DNA from: JACVRM01 sp963839815
GTDB lineage: Bacteria; Actinomycetota; Thermoleophilia; Gaiellales; Gaiellaceae
Direction of reading: 5' to 3'
Assembly (NCBI GenBank): GCA_963839815.1
Contig: CAWIWF010000008.1
Coordinates: 248,001 to 312,000 of the forward strand
DNA length: 64,000 nt
Below are positions 48,317 through 56,352 of this stretch, piece by piece. Below the pieces are notes generated by a model. The model saw only the letters and a program-made list of their open reading frames with translations. It made no database searches and had not been told where the DNA came from. The translations under genes and the position numbers were made by a program. How positions within the stretch are numbered: the stretch's first letter is position 1; each line of letters begins with the position of its first letter.

Positions 48317-49496
48317 GAGCGTCCCGGACGGGCTCGAGCTGCCCGAGGTGGACGCGCAGGCGGTCTTCCGTGCCTCGGACCTTGAGCGGGCCGAGCGCTA
48401 CGAGCGCTTCCTGCACGTGAGCTCGCTGCTGTCGATCGCCGGCCAGCTGGCCGTAGCGGCGGCGCTCGCGGTGGCCTCGCCCCGCCTCGTGCGTCGTCTG
48501 TGGGGCGGTCCCGTTGTCCGCGGTATGACTCTTCTGGCGATCGCCTACGTGGCGCTCTGGGTGGCCCGCCGCCCGTTCTGGCTCGCCTCGCTCTGGTGGC
48601 GGCGGCGCTACGGCGTCGCGCGCGAGGGCTACCTCGAGTCGCTCGTGTACCCGTGGCCGACGCTGCTCGCCGAGCTGGCGCTCGGGGTCGTGGCGGTGGC
48701 CGCGCTGATGCTGCTCGCGCGTCGCCTCGGCAGCCGCTCGTGGCTGGCGGGGGCGGGCGCGGTGGCAGTGCTCGGCACGGCGTTCGTGGTGCTCAACCCG
48801 CTCCTGCTGGCACCGCGCTTCGCGCCGCTGCCGCCCGAGGTGCCCCGCGCCGGCATCGAGGCGCTCGCAGGCCGCATGGGCGTCGGCGAGGTCGAAGTGC
48901 GGTTGCGGCGGGCGAGCACGCGCACGCGTGCGGCCAACGCCGAGGTCGTCGGGCTGGGGCCGACGCGTCGCATCGTGCTGTGGGACACGCTGATCGACGG
49001 AGGCTTCAGCCGCGGCGAGATCGAGGCCATCGCGGCGCACGAGCTGGCGCACGTGGCGCGGCGGCACGTGTGGAAGGGCCTCGGGTGGTTCCTGCTCGCC
49101 GTCGTGCCGGCCGTCTGGCTCCTCGACCGTGCCGCGCGGCTCCGCGGTGGGCTGGGGCGTCCCGAGGCGGTGCCGGCCGTCATCGTGGCAGGCCTCGCGC
49201 TGCAGCTCGCGATCACGCCGGGCGTGAACCTGCTGACGCGCCACTACGAGCGGGAGGCGGACTGGGTCGCGCTCGAGGCAACGCGTGACCCCGACGCGAT
49301 GGTGGGGTTGCTCACGCGGCTCGCGACGACCAACCTGGCCGATCCCGAGCCGCCGCGCTGGTGGGCGCTCACGTTTCGGACGCACCCGACGATCCTGACG
49401 CGGATCGCAATGGCCGAGGCCTGGGCAGGTCGCCACGGCGGCGAGGCGACGGCAACGCCCGGTGGTGCGGCCGGGGCGATGTGCGGGCCGCGCTGA
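48237..49496 (+). CDS. M48-family (Ste24p/CAAX-prenyl-protease-like) membrane peptidase
   Basis: A 419-residue zinc metalloprotease with about six helices. The zinc site is HELAH (H268, E269, H272) and the third ligand in READWVALEATRD. The N-terminal region with EVDAQAVFRASDLERAERYERF is the characteristic periplasmic/N-domain of the Ste24p-like M48A/M48C families. A second M48 enzyme sits at 22397-23233. Its first 80 bp overlap the 5' end of the divergent phosphoesterase gene. Confidence 0.88.
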   Translation: MTATRRAATIAALAGGWLLAAAVLWRTSVPDGLELPEVDAQAVFRASDLERAERYERFLHVSSLLSIAGQLAVAAALAVASPRLVRRLWGGPVVRGMTLLAIAYVALWVARRPFWLASLWWRRRYGVAREGYLESLVYPWPTLLAELALGVVAVAALMLLARRLGSRSWLAGAGAVAVLGTAFVVLNPLLLAPRFAPLPPEVPRAGIEALAGRMGVGEVEVRLRRASTRTRAANAEVVGLGPTRRIVLWDTLIDGGFSRGEIEAIAAHELAHVARRHVWKGLGWFLLAVVPAVWLLDRAARLRGGLGRPEAVPAVIVAGLALQLAITPGVNLLTRHYEREADWVALEATRDPDAMVGLLTRLATTNLADPEPPRWWALTFRTHPTILTRIAMAEAWAGRHGGEATATPGGAAGAMCGPR

Positions 49497-49760
49497 CGGA
49501 GCTCAGGCCGCGCCAGGTCACGCCCACAGCCCCCGCGGCGCCAGGCTGCCGGCCGCCGCGGCTGCGAGGAGGTGATGTGCGCCCGCTGACACGCTTCTGG
49601 CGCCGAGCCGTCACCCATCCGTGCGCCCCCCGGCGGTAGCGTCGAGCACGGAGGGAGGCCCGCGGCCGGCCCCGGGAACCTGTCTGGAACGGCCAGGGCC
49701 GACGGGGACAGGGGCTGTCCGGGGCGTGGCGCCCGGGATGGGGAGGGGGTGGCGGTGGTG

Positions 49761-50045
49761 CTACTCGGGCGTCTCGGGCAGGTTGCGGATGCCCTCGCTC
49801 GTGGCCCACTTCGACCAGGAGTCCTGCATGGCCTCGAGCAGCTCCTGCATGAACCGCGGCGACATGTTCACCCGCGTGACGACGACGCCCGGGATCTCGC
49901 CCTCGCCGACCTCGTGGTCGATGCGCGCGAACGTGATCGTGAACTCGTAGTTCGAGAACGTGATGTTCGCGAAATTGGCATAGACCCCGGCGAGATGCTC
50001 GGGATCGAGGTGGATGTTGAGCTGGCGCTCGTGTCCCTCGTCCAC
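49761..50045 (-). CDS. DUF3467 protein
   Basis: A 94-residue member of DUF3467. The core LDPEHLAGVYANFANITFSN and YEFTITFARIDHEVG, with a final RFMQELLEAMQDSW helix, define the family; function unknown. The GTG at 50045 is chosen because homology starts there and TATCGT lies 6 nt upstream on the minus strand. Confidence 0.8.
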   Translation of the reverse strand: MDEGHERQLNIHLDPEHLAGVYANFANITFSNYEFTITFARIDHEVGEGEIPGVVVTRVNMSPRFMQELLEAMQDSWSKWATSEGIRNLPETPE

Positions 50046-50050
50046 GCGCC

Positions 50051-50057
50051 TACGATA
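50051..50057. promoter_or_regulatory. Shared bidirectional -10 element
   Basis: TACGATA reads as TATCGT on the minus strand, 6 nt before the DUF3467 start, and as TACGAT on the plus strand, upstream of argS with a 5' leader of about 50 nt. This is the second such palindromic box in the window. Confidence 0.45.
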
Positions 50058-50113
50058 ACCGCCCGTGCCCCGGCCCGCCCCCGACCGCCCTGCGACCGCT
50101 CGGCGCGCGCCCC

Positions 50114-51679
50114 ATGGGTGCGGCCACCGCCGCGGCGCCGACACCCGGCGGGCGCGCGGTGGCTGACCCGCTCGCCGAGGTCGCGGCCGCGCTCTCGGAG
50201 CTGGCCTCGCGCACGGTCGTGCTCGAGCGGCCGGCCCGCGCTGAGCACGGCGACTATGCGACCAACGTGGCGCTCCAGGCGGCACCCGAGGCCGGCAGGG
50301 TGCCGCGCGAGCTGGCCGCCGAGCTGGCCGAGGAGGCGCTCGCGCTCCCGCAGGTCGTGCGGGCCGAGGTCGCCGGTCCCGGCTTCCTCAACATCTGGCT
50401 CGCGGATGGCTGGTACGGGGATGTGCTCGGTCAGATCCTCGGTGCGGGTGAGGGCTACGGCGCAGGCTCGCCGGCGGTGCGTGAGCGCATCCAGGTGGAG
50501 ATGGTGTCCGCGAACCCGACGGGGCCGATCACGGTCGCCTCGGCCCGCAACGGCGCCTACGGCGACGCGGTCGCGCGGCTCCTCGAGCTCGCCGGCCACG
50601 ACGTCGAGCGCGAGTACTACTACAACGACGCCGGCACCCAGATGGAGCGCTTCCGCGCCTCGGTCGACGCGATCAGACGTGGGGAGGAGCCACCCGAGGA
50701 CGGGTACCGAGGCGACTACGTCCGCGAGCTGGCCGAGCTGCCCGGCGACCCGGTGCCGCACATGCTCGAGCGCATCCAGGAGACACTTGAGCGCTTCCGC
50801 ATCCACTTCGACGGCTGGGCGCGGCAGTCCCAGCTGGAGGAGCGGCTGCCGGCGCTGATCGAGCGGCTTCCCACCTACGAGTCGGAGGGGGCGCTCTGGG
50901 TGCGCTCGACCGAGCACGGCGACACGCGCGACCGCGTCCTGATCCGCTCGCCGGAGCGGGGCGGGCTCCCGAGCTACGAGGCGGCGGACATCGCCTACCT
51001 GTCGAGCAAGCTCGAGCGCGGCTACGACCGGGCGATCTACGTCCTCGGCGCCGACCACCAGGACGTGCGCGGCTGGTTCGCCGTGATCGCGCGCATGCTC
51101 GGGTACGAGCCGCTGCGGGTGGAGGTGCTGCTCTACCAGCTCGTCCACCTGACCCGCGGCGGCGAGCAGACGAGGATGTCGAAACGCCGCGGCGACGTCG
51201 TCTTCCTGGACGACTTCGTCGACGAGGTCGGTGTGGACGCCGCCCGCTGGTACCTCGTCAACCGCGGCCCCGACCAGACGATCGAGATCGACGTCGACCT
51301 GGCGGCCGAGAAGAGCGAGAAGAACCCGGTCTACTACGTCCAGTACGCACACGCGCGCATCGCCGGCATCCTGCGCAAGGCAGGCGACGCCCAGGTCGGC
51401 GCGGAGCCGCCGGCCGGGCTCGCGGCCGAGGAGCGCGAGCTGATCAAGCGCCTCGCCGAGCTCCCCGGGATCGCAGCGGAGGCCGCCGAGCGGCGCGGCC
51501 CGCAGGGGATCCCCACCTACGCCATCCGCGTGGCCGACGACTTCCACCGCTTCTACCACCACCACCGCGTGCTCGGCACGGACGCCGAGGCGTTCCGGCT
51601 CGGGCTCTGCCTGGCCACGAAGACGGTGATCGCACGCTGCCTCGAGCTCGTCGGCGTCGAAGCGCCCGAGCGGATGTAG
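50114..51679 (+). CDS. argS: Arginyl-tRNA synthetase with a degenerate HIGH motif
   Basis: A 521-residue class Ia synthetase. The N-terminal additional domain (about 1-90) and C-terminal DALR anticodon-binding domain are present, with HYDYATNVALQ-like region (EHGDYATNVALQ), REYYYNDAGTQM, LGADHQDVRGWF and TRMSKRRGDVV (KMSKS equivalent). The HIGH motif, normally HVGH after NPTGPL, reads TVAS: ANPTGPITVASARN. Start alternatives are the ATG at 50114 and a GTG at 50159 (VADPLAEV). Confidence 0.93.
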   Translation: MGAATAAAPTPGGRAVADPLAEVAAALSELASRTVVLERPARAEHGDYATNVALQAAPEAGRVPRELAAELAEEALALPQVVRAEVAGPGFLNIWLADGWYGDVLGQILGAGEGYGAGSPAVRERIQVEMVSANPTGPITVASARNGAYGDAVARLLELAGHDVEREYYYNDAGTQMERFRASVDAIRRGEEPPEDGYRGDYVRELAELPGDPVPHMLERIQETLERFRIHFDGWARQSQLEERLPALIERLPTYESEGALWVRSTEHGDTRDRVLIRSPERGGLPSYEAADIAYLSSKLERGYDRAIYVLGADHQDVRGWFAVIARMLGYEPLRVEVLLYQLVHLTRGGEQTRMSKRRGDVVFLDDFVDEVGVDAARWYLVNRGPDQTIEIDVDLAAEKSEKNPVYYVQYAHARIAGILRKAGDAQVGAEPPAGLAAEERELIKRLAELPGIAAEAAERRGPQGIPTYAIRVADDFHRFYHHHRVLGTDAEAFRLGLCLATKTVIARCLELVGVEAPERM

Positions 51680-51702
51680 CCGCGCCGCTCTAGGATGGCG
51701 GA

Positions 51703-52731
51703 GTGACCACCACCGAGGAGGCCGCTGCCGGCAGCGCCACGGGGAGGGCCAACCCGCCCGACCGGAACCTCGCGCTCGAGCTCGTCCGCGTCACCGAGGC
51801 AGCCGCGCTCGGCGCCGGCCGCTGGGTGGGCCGCGGCGACAAGGAGGCCGCCGACCAGGCCGCCGTCGACGCCATGCGCCTCATGCTCGACTCGGTGAGC
51901 ATGTCCGGCGTCGTCGTCATCGGCGAGGGCGAGAAGGACAAGGCGCCGATGCTCTACAACGGCGAGGAGGTCGGCTCCGGCGAGGGGCCGCAGGTGGACG
52001 TCGCCGTCGACCCGCTCGAGGGCACGCGCCTGACCGCGCTCGGCCAGCCGAACGCGATCGCGGTGATCGCGCTCGCCGAGCGGGGCACGATGTTCTTCCC
52101 GGGCGCAGCCGTCTACATGGACAAGATCGCCTGCGGTCCCGAGGCGGCGTCGGTGATCGACATCGCGGCGACCCCGGCCGAGAACGTCCGGAGGGTCGCG
52201 GCGGCCAAGGGCGTCAACCCGACCGACGTGACCGTGGTCGTACTGGAGCGCGAGCGCCACGAAGACCTGATCGGCGAGCTCCGCGAATGCGGCGCCAAGG
52301 TGATGCTGATCCGCGACGGCGACGTGGCCCCGGCGATCGCCGCCTCGCAGCCCGGCACCGGCGTCGACCTGCTCATGGGCATCGGCGGCACCCCCGAAGG
52401 CGTCATCTCCGCCGCCGCCGTCAAGTCCCTCGGCGGCTCCCTGCAGGGCCGGCTCTGGCCTCGCGACGACGCCGAGCGAGCGAAGCTGATCGAGGAGGGC
52501 TTCGACCTCGACCGCGTGCTCACCACCGACGACCTGGTCGCGGGCGACAACCTCTTCGTCGCGGCGACGGGCGTCACCTCCGGTGCGCTCCTCGACGGCG
52601 TGCGCTACACCCACGACGGCGCGATCACGCAGTCGCTCGTGATGCGCTCCCGCTCGGGCACCTTCAGACGCATCGAGGCGCACCACTCGTTCGAGAAGCT
52701 GTCCCGCTTCGCCGGCGTCGAATACCGCTAG
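51703..52731 (+). CDS. glpX: Fructose-1,6-bisphosphatase, class II
   Basis: A 342-residue GlpX-type FBPase of gluconeogenesis. VVIGEGEKDKAPMLY and VAVDPLEGTRLTALG carry the metal ligands, and LMGIGGTPEGVISAAAVKSLGG binds the sugar phosphate. The GTG start has a TAGGAT box 6 nt upstream. Stands alone, 23 bp after argS. Confidence 0.95.
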   Translation: MTTTEEAAAGSATGRANPPDRNLALELVRVTEAAALGAGRWVGRGDKEAADQAAVDAMRLMLDSVSMSGVVVIGEGEKDKAPMLYNGEEVGSGEGPQVDVAVDPLEGTRLTALGQPNAIAVIALAERGTMFFPGAAVYMDKIACGPEAASVIDIAATPAENVRRVAAAKGVNPTDVTVVVLERERHEDLIGELRECGAKVMLIRDGDVAPAIAASQPGTGVDLLMGIGGTPEGVISAAAVKSLGGSLQGRLWPRDDAERAKLIEEGFDLDRVLTTDDLVAGDNLFVAATGVTSGALLDGVRYTHDGAITQSLVMRSRSGTFRRIEAHHSFEKLSRFAGVEYR

Positions 52732-52776
52732 CGCCGCCCGATTCCAGGCCGAGGGCCTGCGCTATCGTGAACGAGC

Positions 52777-52849
52777 GCGGACGTAGCTCAGTTGGTAGAG
52801 CATCAGCTTCCCAAGCTGAGGGTCGCGGGTTCGAGCCCCGTCTTCCGCT
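52777..52849 (+). tRNA. tRNA-Gly (CCC), left att copy
   Basis: A 73-nt cloverleaf with anticodon arm TCAGC-TTCCCAA-GCTGA (CCC), T-arm GCGGG-TTCGAGC-CCCGT and discriminator T. The acceptor stem has one C-U mismatch (position 6-67; GCGGACG against CTTCCGC). The bases that would restore perfect pairing, CGTCCGC, are found in the displaced copy at 56345-56351, so the present 3' end was probably supplied by an integrating element. Confidence 0.93.
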
Positions 52850-52851
52850 CT
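52806..52851 (+). repeat. Left attachment-site repeat (in tRNA-Gly)
   Basis: These 46 bp (anticodon loop to beyond the 3' end) are repeated at 56309-56354 with a single mismatch at 52843 (T versus G). It is the typical crossover segment of a tyrosine-recombinase element. Confidence 0.85.
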
Positions 52852-52922
52852 CACGAAAGCCCTCGAAACGGCACCGTCCCACCGGCCCGGCGTGTTTGCA
52901 GGTAGACCAGTGTGATCGTGTA

Positions 52923-52941
52923 TGGAAACGATCTGGAAACG
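52923..52941 (+). repeat. GGAAAC pair, left
   Basis: TGGAAACG-ATC-TGGAAACG: two GGAAAC motifs 11 bp apart. The same arrangement occurs at 56182-56200. Placed just inside each att repeat, they resemble arm-type integrase sites. Confidence 0.45.
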
Positions 52942-52998
52942 CGAACGGGTGCAGCGACTGCCTCGGCGCAGCTAGCGCGGGGTGGCGGGCTGGCGGCT

Positions 52999-53022
52999 GA
53001 GATCGCGCGGAGGCGGGAAGGA
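52999..53022 (+). repeat. 24-bp island repeat, copy 1
   Basis: GAGATCGCGCGG followed by AGGCGGGAAGGA. Copies 2 and 3 are at 53581-53604 and 53750-53773. Read in one frame it encodes EIARRR. Confidence 0.6.
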
Positions 53023-53580
53023 GCGCGAGGTGAGTTGAATGGGAACGCCGCCGAAGGGCGTCCTTCACGAGACGGGCGGGTGCGTGCGCGTGGAACGCGG
53101 GCTTGATGCTCAAGTGTGGGCTAGCGAACGCAGCCGAAGTCTCTGAGTGAAGGTCGACAGTCGTATGCGCCACGACTCCCGTGCTCTGCGACCCTCCACT
53201 GGTACAGGAGTGCGCAGAAAAGTACGTGACGACCGCCTGCGCCTTACTAGGCGCGCTTGTTCTCCCTCCGGCCTTGCGGCAAGGATGCGGCGTGATAGTG
53301 GAGTCGACGATGGCAACCAGGGGAACCGCGCCGCGGCGTCTCTTCGCGGCCGCATCATCGGTTCCGCTGCTATCGCCTTCGCGGCCGACCGACGCGAACC
53401 TCGGCAATCGCGACGAGAGCCGGCCGAGTTCAGATCGTCGACACCGCGCGCCCTCCAGCCGTATCTGGCCTGCAAGATGCATCGCGTTGCGTGAAGCAGG
53501 AGTCACGCCGGGACATGTGCGACTGCTCGTCCGGAAGCGGGGCGATGAGTGACGTAACGCCGAGCTGTACGTCGTAGCTC

Positions 53581-53604
53581 GAGATCGCGCGGCGGCGGGA
53601 AGGA
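53581..53604 (+). repeat. 24-bp island repeat, copy 2
   Basis: Same as copy 1 with one substitution (C for A) at position 13. Followed, like copy 1, by a similar AGGTGA. Confidence 0.6.
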
Positions 53605-53749
53605 AGCCCTAGGTGAATAGCGATAATCAGGAGCACGAGTTAACGGGGTACGTCGAGGATAAACGCATTGTCGAACACGCGTTCTGGTAGCGCCACAGAT
53701 CGGGTGGAGAGATGCGTCGATGAGCGCCCGAACGTCCTCGTGGCTTCAG

Positions 53750-53773
53750 GAGATCGCGCGGCGGCGGGCAAGA
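53750..53773 (+). repeat. 24-bp island repeat, copy 3
   Basis: GAGATCGCGCGG followed by CGGCGGGCAAGA; diverges at its 3' end. An ATG at 53719 opens a frame (MSARTSSWLQEIARRRARAR) of 59 codons through this copy, which could be a decayed helix-turn-helix but is not convincing. Confidence 0.5.
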
Positions 53774-53870
53774 GCACGAGCATCGACTGCACCGTCAGGC
53801 TGTTCGGGGCAGACGGGTCGGCGGTCGAGAGGCGAGCGCGGTTCGGACCGGATAGACGGGTCCGAGCACC

Positions 53871-54119
53871 TTGCGGGCGGAGCTGTCCAAGCTGGGTGAT
53901 CGCGGGGAACAGGATGCCCTGCCGTCTTCCACCCGGATTCTGCGCGAATCTCACGAGCGCGACGAGCAGCGCGAACTGATCCTGGTCGAGTTACGAGAAA
54001 CTGGGATGGCGAGTCGAAGTCCCGACAAGGAGGCTCTCTGGGCTGATCAGCCGCTTTGTCTCGCGGTCGTCGCTCTCGCGGCTGTCGGCGCGCTCGTACA
54101 TCGTCTGGCAAGTTCTTGA
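53871..54119 (+). CDS. Small ORF with one transmembrane segment (island)
   Basis: An 82-codon frame, MRAELSKLGDRGEQD..., whose middle (RESHERDEQRELILVELRETG) is helical and charged and whose end (LCLAVVALAAVGALVHRLASS) is hydrophobic. No family is known. It is in the same frame as the next two pieces. Codon usage looks less GC-biased than the flanking chromosome. It may be real or part of a decayed gene. Confidence 0.3.
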   Translation: MRAELSKLGDRGEQDALPSSTRILRESHERDEQRELILVELRETGMASRSPDKEALWADQPLCLAVVALAAVGALVHRLASS

Positions 54120-54131
54120 CTGGACGGTGCT

Positions 54132-54440
54132 GTGACTGACGACCGCCGCGCCGTCCTGGAAGCCATCGCCTACGGCGACGACCCACGGCTGAGACCAAGA
54201 TGCGCGGGGTAACGGCCGCTCCGATGCGAGGAGTGCAGCGTCGCCTCGACGGCCAAGGCGGCTGGTTGGCGGGCGCTTCTCAATGGCGAGCCCGACGAGC
54301 CCACGTTCGTCAGCGTGTTCTGCCCTACCTGCGCGAGCCCCGAGTTCGGCGATGAGCGCGTGTCTAGCTCGGGCTCAGACGCACGTGACCGAGGCGACCA
54401 CTTCGGCGCGCACGGCTCCGCTTCGCCCCAAGATCTCTAG
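54132..54440 (+). pseudogene. Zinc-ribbon small-protein remnant with in-frame stop
   Basis: A GTG frame (VTDDRRAVLEAIAYGDDPR...) ends at a TAA (54210-54212). The same frame then continues CEECSVASTAKAAGWRALL ... VFCPTCASPEFGD, with two CxxC pairs as in short Thermoleophilia zinc-ribbon proteins (CEEC...WRAY...CPECAEREFGD). The second part has no ATG, GTG or TTG after the stop. Whether these are one broken gene or two is unclear. The last part overlaps the antisense gene end. Confidence 0.45.
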
Positions 54441-54893
54441 CGGATAGCGGACGTTCGGCACCGCCACTGTCTCGGTGTCGCTCCCCGTCGCGACGACCGT
54501 GCCGCTTGCGTCGAAGAACGTCGCTTCCGCAGTCGGCCAGGGGCCGAGGTTCGGGCAGGTGAGTCCGCCCAGGTACTCGATCTGCCCGAGGACGTCACCG
54601 CCGCGGATCGTGGCGGCCAGGACGCGCACCCTGTCCCCGTGGTTCCCGCTCGCGACAGTGACGCCACGGCCACGAGGCGTCGGCGCTCTCGCGTTCAGCC
54701 ATGTGACCGTCTTGCGGCTCAGATCCGCGGGCAGGATCGAACCGTTCCGGAGCTGCGCGGTGCCGACGCTGTTGCGCGGGATGATGAGCTGCTGAGCAGC
54801 CTCGACGGAGGCCGCGCCGACGACCGCCGCGACGACTCCAACGGCGGCGAGCTGGAACAGGCCGCTGCGCTGGGGGAGGGTGGGACGACGCAT
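54375..54893 (-). CDS. Exported protein of unknown function (island)
   Basis: A 172-residue secreted protein. A signal peptide (LFQLAAVGVVAAVVGAASVEA) is followed by IPRNSVGTAQLRNGSILPADLS, a repeat-like segment widespread in Thermoleophilia exported proteins, and a beta-rich C-terminus. Function unknown. I chose the ATG at 54893 because the signal peptide follows directly. It is the only intact-looking gene in the island. Confidence 0.6.
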   Translation of the reverse strand: MRRPTLPQRSGLFQLAAVGVVAAVVGAASVEAAQQLIIPRNSVGTAQLRNGSILPADLSRKTVTWLNARAPTPRGRGVTVASGNHGDRVRVLAATIRGGDVLGQIEYLGGLTCPNLGPWPTAEATFFDASGTVVATGSDTETVAVPNVRYPLEILGRSGAVRAEVVASVTCV

Positions 54894-55119
54894 CTTGGCC
54901 GTCACGCTACTACCGCTTCGCGAAGCCGTCAGAGGCGACTCGGCCGAGTCGTAGTGGCATCCGGCACCGCATCGGAACAAGAGCTCGGAATCGACCCTGG
55001 GGGGGCTGCCGCGAAGCTGAGTCGGGACGGCGCGGTATCTGGTTCTCGGAGGACTGCTCCTCGCCTGCCACGACGGCCGCGGGGCGAAGCGGTCAGCAGA
55101 GGCGGTCTCGTTTCCCCGC

Positions 55120-56080
55120 ACACACACTACGGAGAGAAGCGAGAGCCGCCCGAGAACCGTGGGGAGGCCCGCATCGAAGCGGTGCGCGATGTGATCGAGG
55201 CGGTCGCCGAGTCTCCGCTGCAAATTCGCCGTAGCTGCAGGACGCCGCCCGATGCGACGAGGCCTGAGGCGCGCGCTTCGATGATCGGATTCGCACGCGT
55301 GCTGTCCTCGAGGAACGGGGCAGCCCCGATGATCAGAGCGACCTCGGCTTCTTGACCGATTTCGACCACTCGGCACGCATGCTGTCGATGACGGGCCTGT
55401 TCACTGGGCGTGCAGCTTGCGCGGGCTCGAAGATGCATGGTCATGATCGGCAGCGTATTGATCTTGCCCTCCGCAGTAGTACTCGCGCACGCGGTCGAGC
55501 GTTACTGCTTGCGGTTCGCGCGAGCAGCATGTTGTCGGCGACGAGGGTCACGTTGTAGAGCTGGCCGCGCTGTCTGCGGCGCGAACAGGTTGACATGCAC
55601 CGTGCAGCTGTGAGCAGCGTGAGGTTGATGGGGGGGTGGCCGGCTGCCTGGCCGAGTCCGTAGGCAAGTGCTAGTGCCGACCCTGTTGGCCGCAAGGTCG
55701 AGCACGCACTGGTACGTTCAGCGTGCCGATCACGGTTGTCGACAGCATCCGCGGCGAGGTCGAGCACTTGACCAGGCTTGAGTAGCAGTCAGGCTCGCTC
55801 GCGGGGACGGCTCGAACCGGGACGAAGTACAAGCCCATATCTACAAGCAGCCGCTGCGTGTTCACGCCAGAGGTCAGGAACACCGACGACGTCGCCGCCA
55901 TGCCGGTCTCGAAGCCCGCCTTAGCGAGAGCGTCACCGAGATGGGCGGTGAACTTGCCCGAGGTCTCGGGGTAGTCATGGACCAACTTCGGATAGAGATC
56001 GTTGCCCAGCGGCGGCGGGTAGGGCTGGATCGCGCCTGCGCCGAGCTCGCGCCCGCGCCCGTCAGGATCGCTAAGCGCAC
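55120..56080 (-). pseudogene. Frameshifted SIR2-like-domain gene
   Basis: Minus-strand segments of one protein family appear in order but in changing frames: VRLAILTGAGAS (from the GTG at 56080), then YPPPLGNDLYPKLVHDYPE, LLVDMGLYFVPV and TVIGTLN in another frame (to about 55715), YQCVLDLAANRVG in a third, QLHGACQ (55590-55610), AEVALIIGAAPFLED and NPIIEARASGLVASGG (55252-55350), and RLGDRLDHIAHRFDAGLP (55141-55227). This matches SIR2-like NAD-binding proteins (GAGAS, PPLGN, MGxYF, LHGxC, VIIGARP). At least four frame changes make it a pseudogene. Recognition is from memory of the family. Confidence 0.55.
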
Positions 56081-56181
56081 CGACGACCCCCGACACCACC
56101 GACGACAGCTAACGCCTACGCCGGGTTTGCAGTCCTGCTCGTCCACTCGATAGGCAGCCACGCGGCTCGAGCCTAGGGATG

Positions 56182-56200
56182 CGGAAACGTTGTGGAAACC
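56182..56200 (+). repeat. GGAAAC pair, right
   Basis: CGGAAACG-TTG-TGGAAACC, with GGAAAC motifs again 11 bp apart, about 110 bp inside the right att repeat. Fourteen of 19 bases match the left pair. Confidence 0.45.
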
Positions 56201-56293
56201 AGAGGTGGCGGCAGGTCGCCGAATCGCCGCGCGCACTCGTAGCAAAGATTCCGGCATGATCGCGCCGCTATCGGCGACAGGCGGCGACTCGTG

Positions 56294-56352
56294 GCGGACG
56301 CCGGGTGGGCTTCCCAAGCTGAGGGTCGCGGGTTCGAGCCCCGTCGTCCGCT
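56294..56352 (+). pseudogene. tRNA-Gly remnant lacking the D-arm
   Basis: GCGGACG (56294-56300) stands 8 bp before the displaced tRNA 3' half and pairs perfectly with CGTCCGC (56345-56351). A tRNA-like unit without a D-arm and with a truncated anticodon stem results. The 5' match could be coincidental in this GC-rich context. Confidence 0.4.

Noticed and set aside
52664..53506. Minus-strand ORF containing RRGSNPRPSAWEADALP near the tRNA
   Set aside because: This is the well-known false protein from the antisense of a tRNA T-arm and anticodon arm, not a gene. The same happens at 56173-56385.
53147..53552. Two overlapping plus-strand ORFs in the island
   Set aside because: No family, no ribosome-binding site, and atypical composition. 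Without homologs I cannot support them.
53640..54198. Minus- and plus-strand ORFs around 53.7-54.2 kb
   Set aside because: Short, overlapping in several frames, no motif; likely non-coding island DNA.
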